Shown here in pieces: positions 42,801 through 53,869 of a stretch of DNA of 64,000 nucleotides. The translations under genes were made by a program, and so were the position numbers. Below the pieces are notes generated by a model that saw only the letters and a list, made by a program, of their open reading frames with translations, had not been told where the DNA came from and searched no databases. Source of the DNA: Chelydra serpentina. Lineage: Eukaryota > Chordata > Testudines > Chelydridae. The DNA lies in assembly GCA_037349315.1 (NCBI GenBank), contig JBAIAC010000003.1:16958001-17022000 (forward strand), given 5' to 3'. Position 1 is the first letter of the stretch, and each line of letters begins with the position of its first letter.

Positions 42801-43120
42801 GACTGATGTCGCTTTCTCCTTTGCCTTGTGTTTTCAAACAACAGTTCTTGGTTTTGTTTTGGTGTTTCTCCTACCGGCCCACATTTTCATCAGCACCTTT
42901 TGGGAGCTCCTCTTCTTAGGGTGGCTAAAAATCACAACTAAAAATTGTATTTAAATTATGACATTTAAATATAGGGTGGTTTTTTTGAAAATTTAAATCA
43001 AATTTCTTATTTACATATTGCTAATTCTTCTCTTCCATTTTGTGGTCTTAAATTGTCAAAGTGGATGTTTTCTACTTGTTTTTTTAGTTTCCTAAGTGTT
43101 AATAACCCCAACCCAACCTC
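42801..43120. other. No recognised feature
   Basis: AT-rich with TTTAAAT-containing stretches similar to those near 49.9-51 kb. Confidence 0.45.
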
Positions 43121-43800
43121 CTGCCCTTAGCCCCCTCCCGCATTCCAAACCCCTCATCCCGAGCCCTACCCCAGAGTCCGCACCCCCCAGTCGGCACCCT
43201 CACCACCTTCCACACCCACCCCCCTGCCTCAACCTGCAGCCCCCTCCTGCACTCTGAACCCTGCATTTTTCGCCACACCCTGGAGCCTACGGGCCCCACA
43301 AAATCTAATAGCCCCGGGTCCCCAGAAGAGTTAATCTGGCCCTGGGGCTCAGGCCAGAGGACTCCTCCAAGCCCTCTCCCAACCAGCAGCACGGTGCTCC
43401 GGGAGAAGGGGCCTCTCCCTCCCTGCCAGGCTCTGGCAGCAGCAAACCTCTCATCCCCAGATCCACCCCAGAGCCTGAGCCCTCACCCGCCCCAGCCCTG
43501 AACCCCTCATCCCCAGCCCCACCCCAGAGCCTGAGCCCTCACCCCCCCCAGCCCTGAACCCCTCATCCCCAGCCCCACCCCAGAGCCTGCACCCCCAGCC
43601 AGAACCCTCACCCCCCTGCACCCCAACTCTCTGCCCCAGCCCTGAGCCCCCTTCCCACACCCCAATTGCCTCATCCCCAGCCCCACCCCAGAGCGCACTC
43701 CTAGCCAGAACCCTCACCTGCCTGCACCCCAACAAGGGACCGTGCACCCCCCGCCCAATCCAGGAGTGGGTGGGCAGCCTCAGCCAGACAGGATCCAAGT
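43121..43800. repeat. C-rich minisatellite
   Basis: The core AACCCCTCATCCCCAGCCCC recurs, for example at 43,501 and 43,558 (57 bp apart), with degenerate units throughout. It has no coding meaning despite open frames on the minus strand. Confidence 0.75.
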
Positions 43801-43834
43801 GTGGAGGGGATTAGTGTAGGGGCACCCTACACTA

Positions 43835-43972
43835 AGAGATCACTTGATCATTACCTGTTAGGTCCACTCACTCCGGGGCACCTGGCATTGGCCACTGTCG
43901 GTGGACAGGATACTGGGCTGGATGGACCTTTGGTCTGACCCAGTACGGCCTTTCTTATGTTCTTATGACCCA
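43835..43972 (+). mobile_element. CR1 3'-end fragment
   Basis: GGATACTGGGCTGGATGGAC, then CTTTGGTCTGACCCAGTACG and CTTTCTTATGTTCTTATGA, is the typical 3' end of a CR1 subfamily. A reverse copy lies near 57,335. Confidence 0.7.
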
Positions 43973-44235
43973 GGTGTGGGGTGAGAAGTTTCTGTGTGGG
44001 GCAATCTGAGTGTGGATGGTGCAGTGGGGGGGGATCTGGGCGTCGGGGGCAGCTGGATGCACGGGGCTCGTTGGGGGATCCCAGGTGTAGGGGGAATGGG
44101 ATTCTGCAGGGGGGTCCAGGGTAAGATGGTTGGGGCTTGGCAGGGGTGTCTGGGTGCGGGGGACTCAGTGGAGGGATCTGGGCACTGGGGGGTGGGGTTG
44201 GGAGGTGGTCCAGGTGCAGAGGAGTAGGTAGAACA
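43973..44235. repeat. G-rich degenerate minisatellite
   Basis: Repeated GGTGTGGGG/GGTGCAG/GGGGGATCTGGG blocks, the opposite-strand look of the C-rich array to the left. Confidence 0.5.
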
Positions 44236-45640
44236 TTGCATCATGGGATACCTGCTCAGAATGCAGCACAATAATTTCATAAAGCACGACAATGGATGCA
44301 CTGATTTAGAAGGGAAGTTGTTGAAGCCACATACACAAAGATGTGCATGTTCCCTTTCCCTGTAGTTACACAGCTGTAGTAGAAAAACATAGACAGGAAA
44401 AACTGTCCTGTGTAGATAAGGCCTAAGATCAATGTTTCTATCCCATTCCAATCCAAGTGAACCACATTGGATTCCCTTCATAGGGCAGTGACTGTAAGTA
44501 CATGGTGATATTCTTTTCACTCGACATTAACACTAGTTCATAAAAGCAGCAGGTTAACTTTACAACAGAATCTCCAGTTATTTTTATTCCCTACTATGTT
44601 GATCGGGTATTTTGAGATACCAGGGAATTAGATTCAATATCTTTTCATTGTCATGACTCTCAAGTGAGCATTTTGATATTTTTTCTGATAAGTGCCTGTA
44701 TAAAAAATGAAGTAGGAAGCTAATCAGAGAAGAAATACAATGTAGTTTAATGCATCTGGATTTTAAATGTCCAAGAATTAATTCCCCAACCCTGTGGCGT
44801 AGGTACAAGAAAGTTGGTCATGGATTTCACATTCTTAAGACAGGGCTTTGTAGAGGATACATGTAACATGAAGGAGAACTGCAGATCCATGATAGTGGAC
44901 GTATGTAACTCTCCTGGTAACAATCAGCACCTCAGTCATCTAGCTAATCTGTCTAGATCTGTGAATTCATGATAAATGTGGGGAATAAACAGCAGAGCCC
45001 TGCTAGCCTCTGTAATTCAAAAGAAACACTTCAAGAGACTTTTCTGAAGGTCCCATCTCACCCCATGAAGACCCATTCTCACATTCTTCTCCTCTGCTGA
45101 TGAATGAATCTGAGAAACTCAGACCCATGTTATTCCTCCTCCTACACAGCAGGAAATTCACAAATAAATCGTCATCCCAACTAAATGCCCCGGGCCTAGG
45201 TCGGGACATTGCATTTCAAACCTCATGGAGACCATTATTGCTCCTGACTGTAGCCATTTTATTTAATAATGTTCTATCAGGTGGAAATGAGAAGTCACAG
45301 AGAATAAGATAAGAAGGTTGTACTGCATAGCAGCAAAAATCTCTTCTATTCTGTCTGAGTGCGTATACCAGGCTCAGCCCCAGTATGAGAGCACCTTTCA
45401 GTAGTGAAATGAGCAACCTTCTGTCACATGTTGTTCATTCTCTCCTCCGTTCTGGGGGAGAAGTGTGTGCAGAATGTGTCCCCTATAGCCTCCCCAGACA
45501 TGGCCCCTGCTCAGGAAGCTCACACTCTGCACAGACCCAGGGCACTGACCTATGTTTCAATGTTCCCTGCTGGCACAGAGGGTGGTTTCAGGACTCCCTG
45601 GGAAGAGGGTTTTGAAGAGAGACAGGAAGGAGAAGGGAAG
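44236..45640. other. About 1.4 kb without recognised features
   Basis: Ordinary composition and short ORFs only. I found no convincing exon. Confidence 0.45.
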
Positions 45641-46139
45641 CCTGAGGCACATTGGTTGGAGGCTCCTTCATGGAGCCGTGAGCACGGGCGTGTACCTGGC
45701 GTGGTTCACCCCTGTCCCCGAGGCCTGCCCCTTCTGCGGCGTGAGGGAGAACCTGGCGCACGCCTACCTTGAATGCGCCAGGTTGCAGCCCCTATTCCAG
45801 CTCCTCCAGAACCTCTTGCTGAGGTTCTGGCTGCACTTTTCCCCGCACTTGTTCCTTTATGCACACCCCGTCCGTGGCCCCACGAAGTTGCGAGACCACC
45901 TCGTCAACCTCCTCCTGGCTCTTGCCAAAGTGTCCATCTATAACACCAGGAGGAGAATGCTGGACGAGGGGGTGCTCTGCAACTGTGGGGCCTATTTCCG
46001 CTCCTCCCTAGTGTCACGTATCCGGGCAGAGTTCCACTGGGCAGCGTCCACTGGCTCCCTCGACAGCTTTGAGGAGCAGTGGGCGCTGTCCGGGGTTCTC
46101 TGTTCGGTGTCCCTCTCCGGTATCCTCCCAGGACAGTAA
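45641..46139 (+). pseudogene. Tx1-clade LINE ORF2 C-terminal fragment
   Basis: The plus-strand frame from about 45,641 encodes the last about 165 residues of ORF2, with WRLLHGAVSTGVYLAWFTP, CPFCGVRENLAHAYLECARL and the end RAEFHWAASTGSLDSFEEQW. It is very similar to the minus-strand ORF2 tail at 23.2-23.8 kb but diverges after GVLCSVS. It is a 5'-truncated copy in the opposite orientation. Confidence 0.85.
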
Positions 46140-46703
46140 ATGCTGGGACATTCCCTGTTGCTCATTGGACCTGTTGCTCTCACTCAGCTCCTGGAGTTGG
46201 CTTTTCTCTGGGAGTCAGATAATGCAGCTCAAGGCCTTGAGGGGACCTGGGAATCCACTGAACACCCTCCGCGTGCTGCACGGAAACAGGTAATGCTGGG
46301 AGGGGTCCTAGCATGGGCAGAAAAAGGTCTCTGTCACCCTGGTCACTCTGTAATGGGGGGTGAATTCAGTTCGATGGCCTCAAGCACATGCTGATGGGCT
46401 GTAGGGAATCAGGCTGAATTGCTTAGTGCTCCCCCAGAGAAACACTGTCCAGTCAGGGGCAGCAACTTCATCCCCTGAGCCAACCAACACTGCCACCGCC
46501 ACCCGGCATTGCACCTGTGCGGCCCGCGGGGGGGGTAGAGCATTGCATTGTTTTGCTTAACAACTTTGGTGGCGGGAGAGGAGTGTGTTGGTTTTTTTTG
46601 CTCAACCATTTTCCTCGCATCTGGTCACCCTAGTTTCGGCCCTCGGCTGTTTTCTTTGGAGTAATATAGCCCTCACCGCTTTACGAGTTGTGCAGGCCTG
46701 CGC
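46140..46703. other. No genes; a lone MITE end near 46,617
   Basis: CATCTGGTCACCCTAG at 46,619-46,634 matches one end of the MITE copies just to the right. The rest is unremarkable. Confidence 0.4.
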
Positions 46704-46828
46704 TAGGGTGACCAGATGTCCCGATTTTAAAGGGACAGTCCCGATTTTTGGGTCTTTTTCTTATATAGGCACCTATTACCCCCCAACCTCCTGTCCCGAT
46801 TTTTCACACTTGCTGTCTGGTCACCCTA
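46704..46828 (+). mobile_element. MITE with 13-bp perfect terminal inverted repeats (copy 1)
   Basis: The ends are TAGGGTGACCAGA and TCTGGTCACCCTA. The interior has GTCCCGATTTTAAAGGGACA and a second GTCCCGATTTTT. This resembles the chompy-type Harbinger-related MITEs of crocodilians and turtles. Confidence 0.75.
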
Positions 46829-47063
46829 CTGTGCACTGATACATCCTGCTGCCTCAGCAGGGCTCTGTGCTGTGGCTGAGTCAGGCCAGCGCCCGCCCCA
46901 TAGCCGTGGGACTCCCCCGACTGCTCAGGGCTCTCTCCTTTCAGACCAGGCCAGGGAGGAGCATTTCTCTGACTGTCATTCACACGCATTGTGCAGATAA
47001 TTGTCTCTGAAATGCCTGCAGCATGAGACCCAGGAACTTGCACCAGGAACTTGCACCTCCCTC

Positions 47064-47187
47064 TAGGGTGACCAGACAGCAAGTATGAAAAATTGGCACA
47101 GAGTGTGGGGGGTAATAGGCACCTATATAAGAAAAATCCCCAAATATCGGGGCAGTCCCTATAAAATCAGGACATCTGGTCACCCTA
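47064..47187 (-). mobile_element. MITE with 13-bp perfect terminal inverted repeats (copy 2, inverted)
   Basis: Same ends and about the same length as the copy 360 bp to the left, but the interior is in the opposite orientation. Confidence 0.75.
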
Positions 47188-47443
47188 CCTCCCTCTGCCC
47201 CTGCATCCCCACTGCCATGCAGCCTGACCTTACCTCACCCCGCAGCCATCTCTCCCCACCCCTTCTCTCCCTCATTCCTCTCCCTGCAGCCCAGAGGCCT
47301 GGTGCTGAGAGGGGAGGAGGTAGCGGGGGGAGCAGGCAGCTAATCCCTTTTACACCATCCCCATGGGAACAGGCCTGGGGGCTGGTCAGTGCTGGGAGGG
47401 GCCAGTCTCTGCCACAGGGTCACTGTCAGGGACAGAGATTCCC

Positions 47444-47988
47444 TCAGGTCTTCTCTGGGACCGGACGGATTATCAGGGGATCCGCGTTTTTACCCCCTTC
47501 ATTGAGACAAGGGCTGAAATAAGGGCGGAGCGTCTCAGAGAAGGTGTCAGTGAAAGTGAAGAGATGGGACCTGTCAGTCACATTGTAAAATGAGACCTCG
47601 CCCGCCTCATAGTCCAGGAAAATCCCCACCCGGCTGGGCCTGACGCTCACGGGGAGAGGAGTTAGGGGGGAAGTGCGGGCCCAGTATTTTTCCCCATCTC
47701 TCAAACACACGACAAAGTATCCATTCTCAGATGTGACAATGATACTCCCCTTCCTCCTCACAGATTCCCTACAAACCCCCAGAGTCCACTCAGGCTTCTT
47801 TCCCACCTCCACCTCCCAGTAACGCCTCCCGCCTGTGAACCCCTCCGCACCCAGGACAATGACGTAAGGTTCAAATCTCCCAGGGTTGTCGGGCAGATCC
47901 TGGCGTGTGTCTCCGTGTCTCACACGTTTCCGATCCTCCGACAGGATGAGGTTGGATTGAGCTGTGTCTGGATCCAGAGTCACATCCA
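47444..47988 (-). CDS. Butyrophilin-like gene, B30.2 (PRY-SPRY) exon
   Basis: A splice acceptor (CTCTCTCCCCAG) ends at 47,989, and the exon runs to a TGA at 47,444. The PRY part has VTLDPDTAQSNLILSEDRK. The SPRY part has GRRYWEVEVG, WTLGVCRES, a NGYFVVCLRDGEKYW strand region and VGIFLDYEAGEVSFYNV, the classic LDP, WEVE and LDYE motifs. Length (about 181 residues) is complete. In butyrophilins and related TRIM proteins this cytoplasmic domain senses ligands or binds partners, as in gamma-delta T cell activation by mammalian BTN3A1. The exon begins in phase 1, as butyrophilin B30.2 exons do. Short heptad exons expected between this and the transmembrane exon were not identified. Confidence 0.85.
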
Positions 47989-48344
47989 CTGGGGAGAGAG
48001 GCACAGAGTCAGTGCCGGGGGCAGGGGCCGATCACTGGGATCAAAGGGAAATTAACCCAAATCCCTCTTTAATCTCCAATTATAAAATCACTTGCCCAGA
48101 GGGGATTAAATATTAAATACCCCCTCCCCACAAAAGGCAGTGAGACTTTCACACCTGGCCTGTTTATTCCCTGTGGAAGGAGACAGGAGGGTTGATTTAG
48201 TGCAAAATAAACACAAAATACCCTCTCCCTGGGGTCGCATGGCATCTGTGTCTCCAAGCTGCTTGGTATCGGGGCAGGACTCAAGGGTGAGGAAATAGAC
48301 CGTATGCACAGAAGCATGTACACTGACAGGCTGAAAAGTGCTAA

Positions 48345-48585
48345 TAGCTGCCATCAGGGGTAAGGGTCCCACACTTTCCCTGACCACCTTCTTGTTTCTA
48401 ACATACCTGTAGAAACCCTTCTTGTTACCTTTCACATCCCTTGCTAGCTGCAACTCCAATTGTGATTTGGCCTTTCTGGTTACACCCCCGCATGCTTGAG
48501 CAGTATTGTTATACTCCTCCCTAGTCATCTTTTCACGTTTCCACTTCTTGTAAGCTTCCTTTGGTATCCAGCTGCTGAGCATGGC
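48345..48585 (-). mobile_element. CR1 fragment (linker between endonuclease and reverse transcriptase)
   Basis: The minus strand encodes AYKKWKREKMTREEYNN and KGFYRYVRNKK, matching the linker of the young CR1 copies in this window. It lies in an intron of the butyrophilin-like gene. Confidence 0.75.
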
Positions 48586-49150
48586 CAAGAATGAGATAGA
48601 GACACAGCCGGCCCCAAGCACCTCACAGCCCCCTCAGCCCCTTGGCACTGAGATCCGGGAGACCAGGGGGTGTGGACAGCAAAAAGGGCACAGGGACCTG
48701 ATGGGAAACCTGTCCAGCGAGGGCTGCAGTCTGCCTGGGGCCAGCCTCGAGGGGCTCTGCTCAACCCATGAGATGTGTTTTGCTGTCACTTCTAGTCAAC
48801 TAAACTCACTTGACAAGTATCCACCCCATGGAGGTTACTAGGATGGGAGGATGGGCTGAATGCTCCAGAGGAGTTAGGCATTGTGACACTCAGCCCAATT
48901 ATAGGGGCCTGGAAAAAATGCTGCAACTCCCAAAGCCTGAACCAGGCTCTCTCTAAAGCTCCTATAGGAGCCTGAAGACTGTGACTCCCCAAAGCCATCC
49001 TGCTAGGCAGAGCCATTTAAGCAAGCCCCTGGCAGGGGGCTGTGAAGGCCCCCCTCTCTCAGAGACAGTGCACATGTCTGGACACTCACGTGTCAGCTTG
49101 AGAGTCTGAAGCTGGCAACCCTCTCTAGAGCTAGGTGCCGATGCCATTTT
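48586..49150. other. Intronic sequence, no recognised feature
   Basis: Nothing beyond short ORFs. I looked for short heptad exons and could not support one. Confidence 0.4.
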
Positions 49151-49164
49151 AGCATGGGGGAGGG

Positions 49165-49330
49165 GGTTGCCCACCTTATAACCTTTAGCCCAGAGGCTAG
49201 GGCATTTAGCGGGATGTGGGTGATACAGGTTTAATTTCCCCCCTCTCTGCAAGAGGGGGAGAAAGGATTTGTGCAGCATCTCCCCCCTCTCCAGAGAGGC
49301 TCGAATCACTGGGCTATGCGCTATTCTGAT
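49165..49330. mobile_element. Fold-back tRNA-like SINE, second instance
   Basis: The plus-strand half has CCCAGAGGCTAGGGCATTTA and CAGGTTTAATTTCC. The facing half ends GGCTCGAATCACTGGGCTAT. This is the same head-to-head design as at 16,079-16,212. Confidence 0.4.
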
Positions 49331-49894
49331 GTGTGACTCCTGCTGAAACTGTTTCACTGTGATTAAGTAATGAAAAGGGGATTGAAACGGGGGCCTGGGT
49401 CTCCCAGCTGGTACCTAATTGCACTCCAGAGTCATTCTTATTCTCTCGCATCTCAGGTAAGTGATGGCCACTGGGCTACCAGGGATAAGGTGGGTCCTAC
49501 CACCACATTTTGAATGTGACTTGATCCAGCAGGTGGCCTCTAAGCATGCCAATCACACTGGGCCCCACATGTGACTGAGGTGGCTAAATTCCTGTCTTTG
49601 CCTAATTTGGGAATCTCTGGGGTTGAGGTGGGAGAGAGGGGCTTGGACGTCCAAAGGGAGGCGGTGGTGCACATGCCCAGAGACCGAAACAGACATCTAG
49701 CAAACTTTTATCCTGATCGGTTAGGCACCTACAGGACTGAGGCAGGACGTTTGTGCATCTGGCCTGAAACTGGGATTTAAGCACCTGACTTGTTTTGAGC
49801 ATCCAGATCAGTGACTATAAGGGACTATGAAAATGTGCTTTCATTCATTTTAATGGAATGAGGCTGCCAACTCTTTCTGGTTGTGGGGTGGTGC
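49331..49894. other. Intronic sequence, no recognised feature
   Basis: Ordinary composition with no domain-bearing frame. Confidence 0.4.
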
Positions 49895-51050
49895 AGGATG
49901 GATTTATTTAAGAGATTTAAATAAGTGATTTTAATCGTGATTTAAATCAGCAAGCAGGAAAACTTGATTTAAATCATTGATTTTCATCATGTTCTGCATT
50001 TGGACTTTTTAGTTATTTTCCTAAAGAAAGATTGATTCTTATTAGTTGGTAACCATTAAAACATATTGAGTCACAATTATACTACATTTGCTGCTTCTTT
50101 TTGCTAGCCAGGAGGGTACACTATGGCCCAGACTCTAAAGGTATTTAGGCTCCTAATTTCCATTGAAATCAATGAGAGTTAGATGTCTAAAAATCTTTGA
50201 GGATCTGGGCTCATACCATATATTTAATTAATCAGCTACATAGCTTAATTTACATTTATTCTGATGCTTAATTTTTTCTTCTTTTGTTATGTTAGAAAAT
50301 GGTGAATGATGGATTTCTTATTTAATAAATTCATTTTTTACTTGTGATTCAAGTTCTCTAGATGCCTATGTTTCAAGCTCTATTTGGATGGAAATTAAAA
50401 TTCAATTAAAATCCACGTTTTCCTTTAATTAAATAAAACTACCTTAAAAGTGTTGAATTAATACAAAAAAGTTTATCAAAACATGTTTTGCACTTAATAA
50501 TTTGTTACATGAATCAGTTAGTTTTATCTGTACTTAATGAGTTGAACTGTTGTTCCTGGTCACCATGTCCTTCAAGATTTAGAACAAGTAGATCTCATCC
50601 TCTCACCCCACTTTATATTCATAGCTTAGAAAACAAACTTTCCTGATTTTTCAACACTCAAATTCCTTAACTCTGAATGAACTAATCATTGAAATGAACC
50701 AGTTAAATAAACCTCAATGAAGAAAATACTCTCTCTGCACCTGTAGAAGCAGCTACTGGTGTCAAAGCTGGTTCAGCACTTTGTCAAATCTGGCTCCAAG
50801 AGTTTAGCCAGTGTCTTCCACCATTTCAGTAGTTTGACTTTCTTTAACATTTTGCAGTAAACATATACTGCTTAAAATTATGTGTTGTATTTAATTACAT
50901 GATTTTAATATATTATAATGCGTTTTGGCCTCAACATAGGTTGTCAATTTAAACTTTAATTTTAAATAAGTTTATTTTTAAAAAATAAATCTGTATTTAA
51001 TTTAAATGAAAACATCTGGGGTTTTTTTTAAATAAAACCAAAAACCATAG
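49895..51050. repeat. AT-rich interspersed repeat with TTTAAAT motifs
   Basis: GATTTAAATCA-type blocks occur at the left (49,930-49,980) and AATTTAAATGAAAACATC near the right (51,000). The interior is AT-rich with no ORF. Related sequence occurs near 42,950. The family was not identified. Confidence 0.4.
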
Positions 51051-53171
51051 ACTGTTATCCCCTCTGAGGTGGTAGTAGGGGAGGGTTCTGTCAACTGGCA
51101 TCTTGGAGGAAGCTTGCAGGGAGGAAGAAGGAAGACAAGTATCATTGAGGCCTGGTCTATGCATGGGGTGACATCGGGGGATGGGAAGAGGTAAGATAAA
51201 ACAATAATTCAGCCTGATTTTAATGAAACATTGCCAGGTCCTGGGGTGACTAATGACTGAGTCAGGTACTGTGCATGTAAGTCGTTAACAGTTAAGTTGT
51301 ACCGGAGAGACGGAAGCTGCGTTCTGTCGTTACTATACTTTTCTCCCAGTGCATGTGTCTCTTTTGATCACTAAAGAAACAGTTTGGACTTTGACAATAA
51401 CAGCTCAGATGCTATAGTCTGTAACTGACTGTTTCAAAAGGGGTATTTAATACCATCTAACGTTCATCAAGTCAAAACTTTTCCCTCTGAAAGGCTCTAT
51501 ATACTAAAGGGAAATGGAATATAGGACATTGTTAAAATGAAGCCTCACTTAACTTTTAAGTTTTAAATGTTTTAACTGTCTTCTTCCTTCTTGTTATGTG
51601 TGATTAGTAAAAAGAGGCAGGGGAATTTTGACATAAATGAAATGTCAGCTTGATTTACCTGCATATACTTGGGCTCTTCTCCACTCTGAAACCAAGCACA
51701 GACACAGAGATGAACACAGCTGAAGAAGGCACAATTTCTAACCAAGTTCTAATTATTAAAAAAACCAGAACTTACGAAGTTCAGCCAAGAGTTTCCCTAA
51801 AACAAACAAAGAAAAACAGACGTATTACAAGAGCTTGTGTTATAGTGACTAGCCCTTTACAGGATTCTTTATTATATGAATCCCCATTGCCTAGATAATT
51901 ATCATAAACTAAAGCCTTTTAATAACCTTAACTTAATGTGATTCCAAAAAAACAGCTGTAAAAAAATAACCAACCCTTAAATGTCTGAATGCCTGGACAT
52001 TCCAAATGAAGTTTCCATCACTGGCTTTTTCCCAGCCACTATATCCTTGGCCACTATCTACCTGTGGCTGGGAAGTGCCCTGCACCAGCCATGAAGTGGT
52101 TAAAGACTTGCTTCTCTGGGCACAATCAGCCCCAACCCAGTACACTTGTGAGATATGCCAAGCCTGGAGAAGGGCAGGTCCTTAAAACGGAGGATCCCAG
52201 ATCACTCTGGAGTAAACAGAGCAAGAGCTCCCTAGTCCCAGGGGTTGTTTACTGGGTACACTCCCGAGAACATCAGCCAACCAGGCCCTCCGAGGAAGTA
52301 GAGGGACTGGCTTTTCTGTATGGAGCACTGGGACCCAGCCTTGGTTGTTTGGACATACAAGGGACCAGATCTCCTCCCAGAGACTCTTGACCTCTACACT
52401 GTCTGAGACTGAGCAAACCTGGCCCTTTTTGGGGCTCTGGAGGCAGTTTGTCCTTTTCTTTTGGGCTGCTTAACCCCCTCCTCTCCAGAAGAGGGCAAGC
52501 TCTCTAAGAGGTACAGCTGGAGGGCTGTACCGTAAATCTAGAACTCAGACTACAGTAACTCTGCCATCCCAGAAAAGACAGCAAAGATGGGAGGTGGTGC
52601 CCCTCTCACCCCAAGGGGGTGCTAGAGAGGTATAACCCATTGCACTACCGAATAGAGAGTTGATAAATTTTACATCCCTGATTATACAGTAAACGATGGT
52701 GTCACATACACACACCTTCCCTTCTCCTGGCTGAGCAAATGGAATAGAACCAGGCTCCCCTCAAGGGAAGATGGTGGAAAAACTGAAAAAAATCTAATGT
52801 GTCTTTAGAAATAACTTTAATCTAGTCTCAGACCACAGTCACTATCATGCACTAACAGTAATTGTACAGTTAACATCTGGCATAACTAAATGGCAGAATT
52901 AAGACCATTTGGTGCTTCCAGACCTTAACTTATTTGGGATTTCTTTATGCTGAATTAGTCAGGCTTGTGATGTTTGTTTCTGGGATACATAAAACATTCA
53001 CCTTTGAGTTACAGATACATACTCCCAACCTGACTTCCAGTTTAATTTAGTTTTTATCTGACACTAAAAATAAATTTGGATTCATTAGTGAGAGGTAAAG
53101 AATAGCTCTATTTGCTGCATTTTTCTCAGCTGAAACAGTTTCACCCAAGGAATCTCCCACTATTACTTTAC
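51051..53171. other. Intronic sequence without recognised exons
   Basis: About 2.1 kb. I saw no LINE reading frame, and the short exons expected in a butyrophilin gene could not be distinguished from background. Confidence 0.4.
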
Positions 53172-53288
53172 CTTTCTCTCTGTGCTGCATCCAACAATAG
53201 TAAATGGCTGGGGAAATGAGAAAACCCAGGACACTCAGGACCACAGCCAGAGCCACCGCCCAGAGGGAAGTCCTTGGGAAAAACGGGT
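53172..53288 (-). CDS. Butyrophilin-like gene, transmembrane exon
   Basis: The exon has an acceptor ending at 53,289 (TTTCTCTTCCAG) and a donor GAGAAAG|GTAAAG at 53,172/53,171; its length is 117 nt. It encodes PFFPRTSLWAVALAVVL, continuing through a hydrophobic segment (VLGFLISPAIYYCW) to HREK, one membrane-spanning helix followed by a basic cytoplasmic start. It opens in phase 1, and the preceding Ig exon ends in phase 1, so the junction codon becomes Asp as in known butyrophilins. The exon order is IgC (right), transmembrane, B30.2 (left), all on the minus strand. Confidence 0.8.
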
Positions 53289-53869
53289 CTGGAAGAGAAA
53301 GCCGAATTAATTTGGAAACAATGACAGAATCATGCCACCAGCAGGACTTCTGCTCACAAAGGTAACATAATGTGATTGGGCGGGAGAAACTTTCCTGAGA
53401 CTTCAAATAAATTCCCTACTGAGATAAGGTTCCTTCACATTTCACTCTGAAGCCAATGGAAGTGCAAGCTTTGACCTGTTACAGAACACAGGGCCTACCT
53501 ACACGGTGAGAAGGAATTCCGTGGTAACCAAGGCAGGGGTCAACCATATTGTAGGCAAGTCCCTAGCATTGCTGTATTTGCTGTGTAGATTGGCCCTACA
53601 TAGGCAGAAACTAGTCACTCAAAAAACCAAAAACACTTTGTTGATTTGCTTCTTCACCTGCAACATAGCCTTAATGCTGCTTCACACATGACATAATGCA
53701 ATGCTTATAGAATCATAGGGGTTCACTGGAGCACTGCAAGTAACAACTCCAGCACCACAGCCAGGACTGAACTTCCTGATAGACCCCACAGATCAAATAC
53801 AAGATAATAATGTATAATACACCTACTTAACACTATGATAAAGGTACAGCTCCATGACGAAGAGAGGGA
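53289..53869. other. Intronic sequence, no recognised feature
   Basis: Only short frames, plus an AGAATCATAG segment near 53,708 that resembles a CR1 3'-end motif on the minus strand. Confidence 0.4.

Noticed and set aside
43451..44520. Pro/Gly-rich frames on both strands
   Set aside because: Products of the C-rich and G-rich minisatellites.
46585..47183. ORFs around the inverted MITE pair as a host gene
   Set aside because: They run through the MITE copies and contain no domain.
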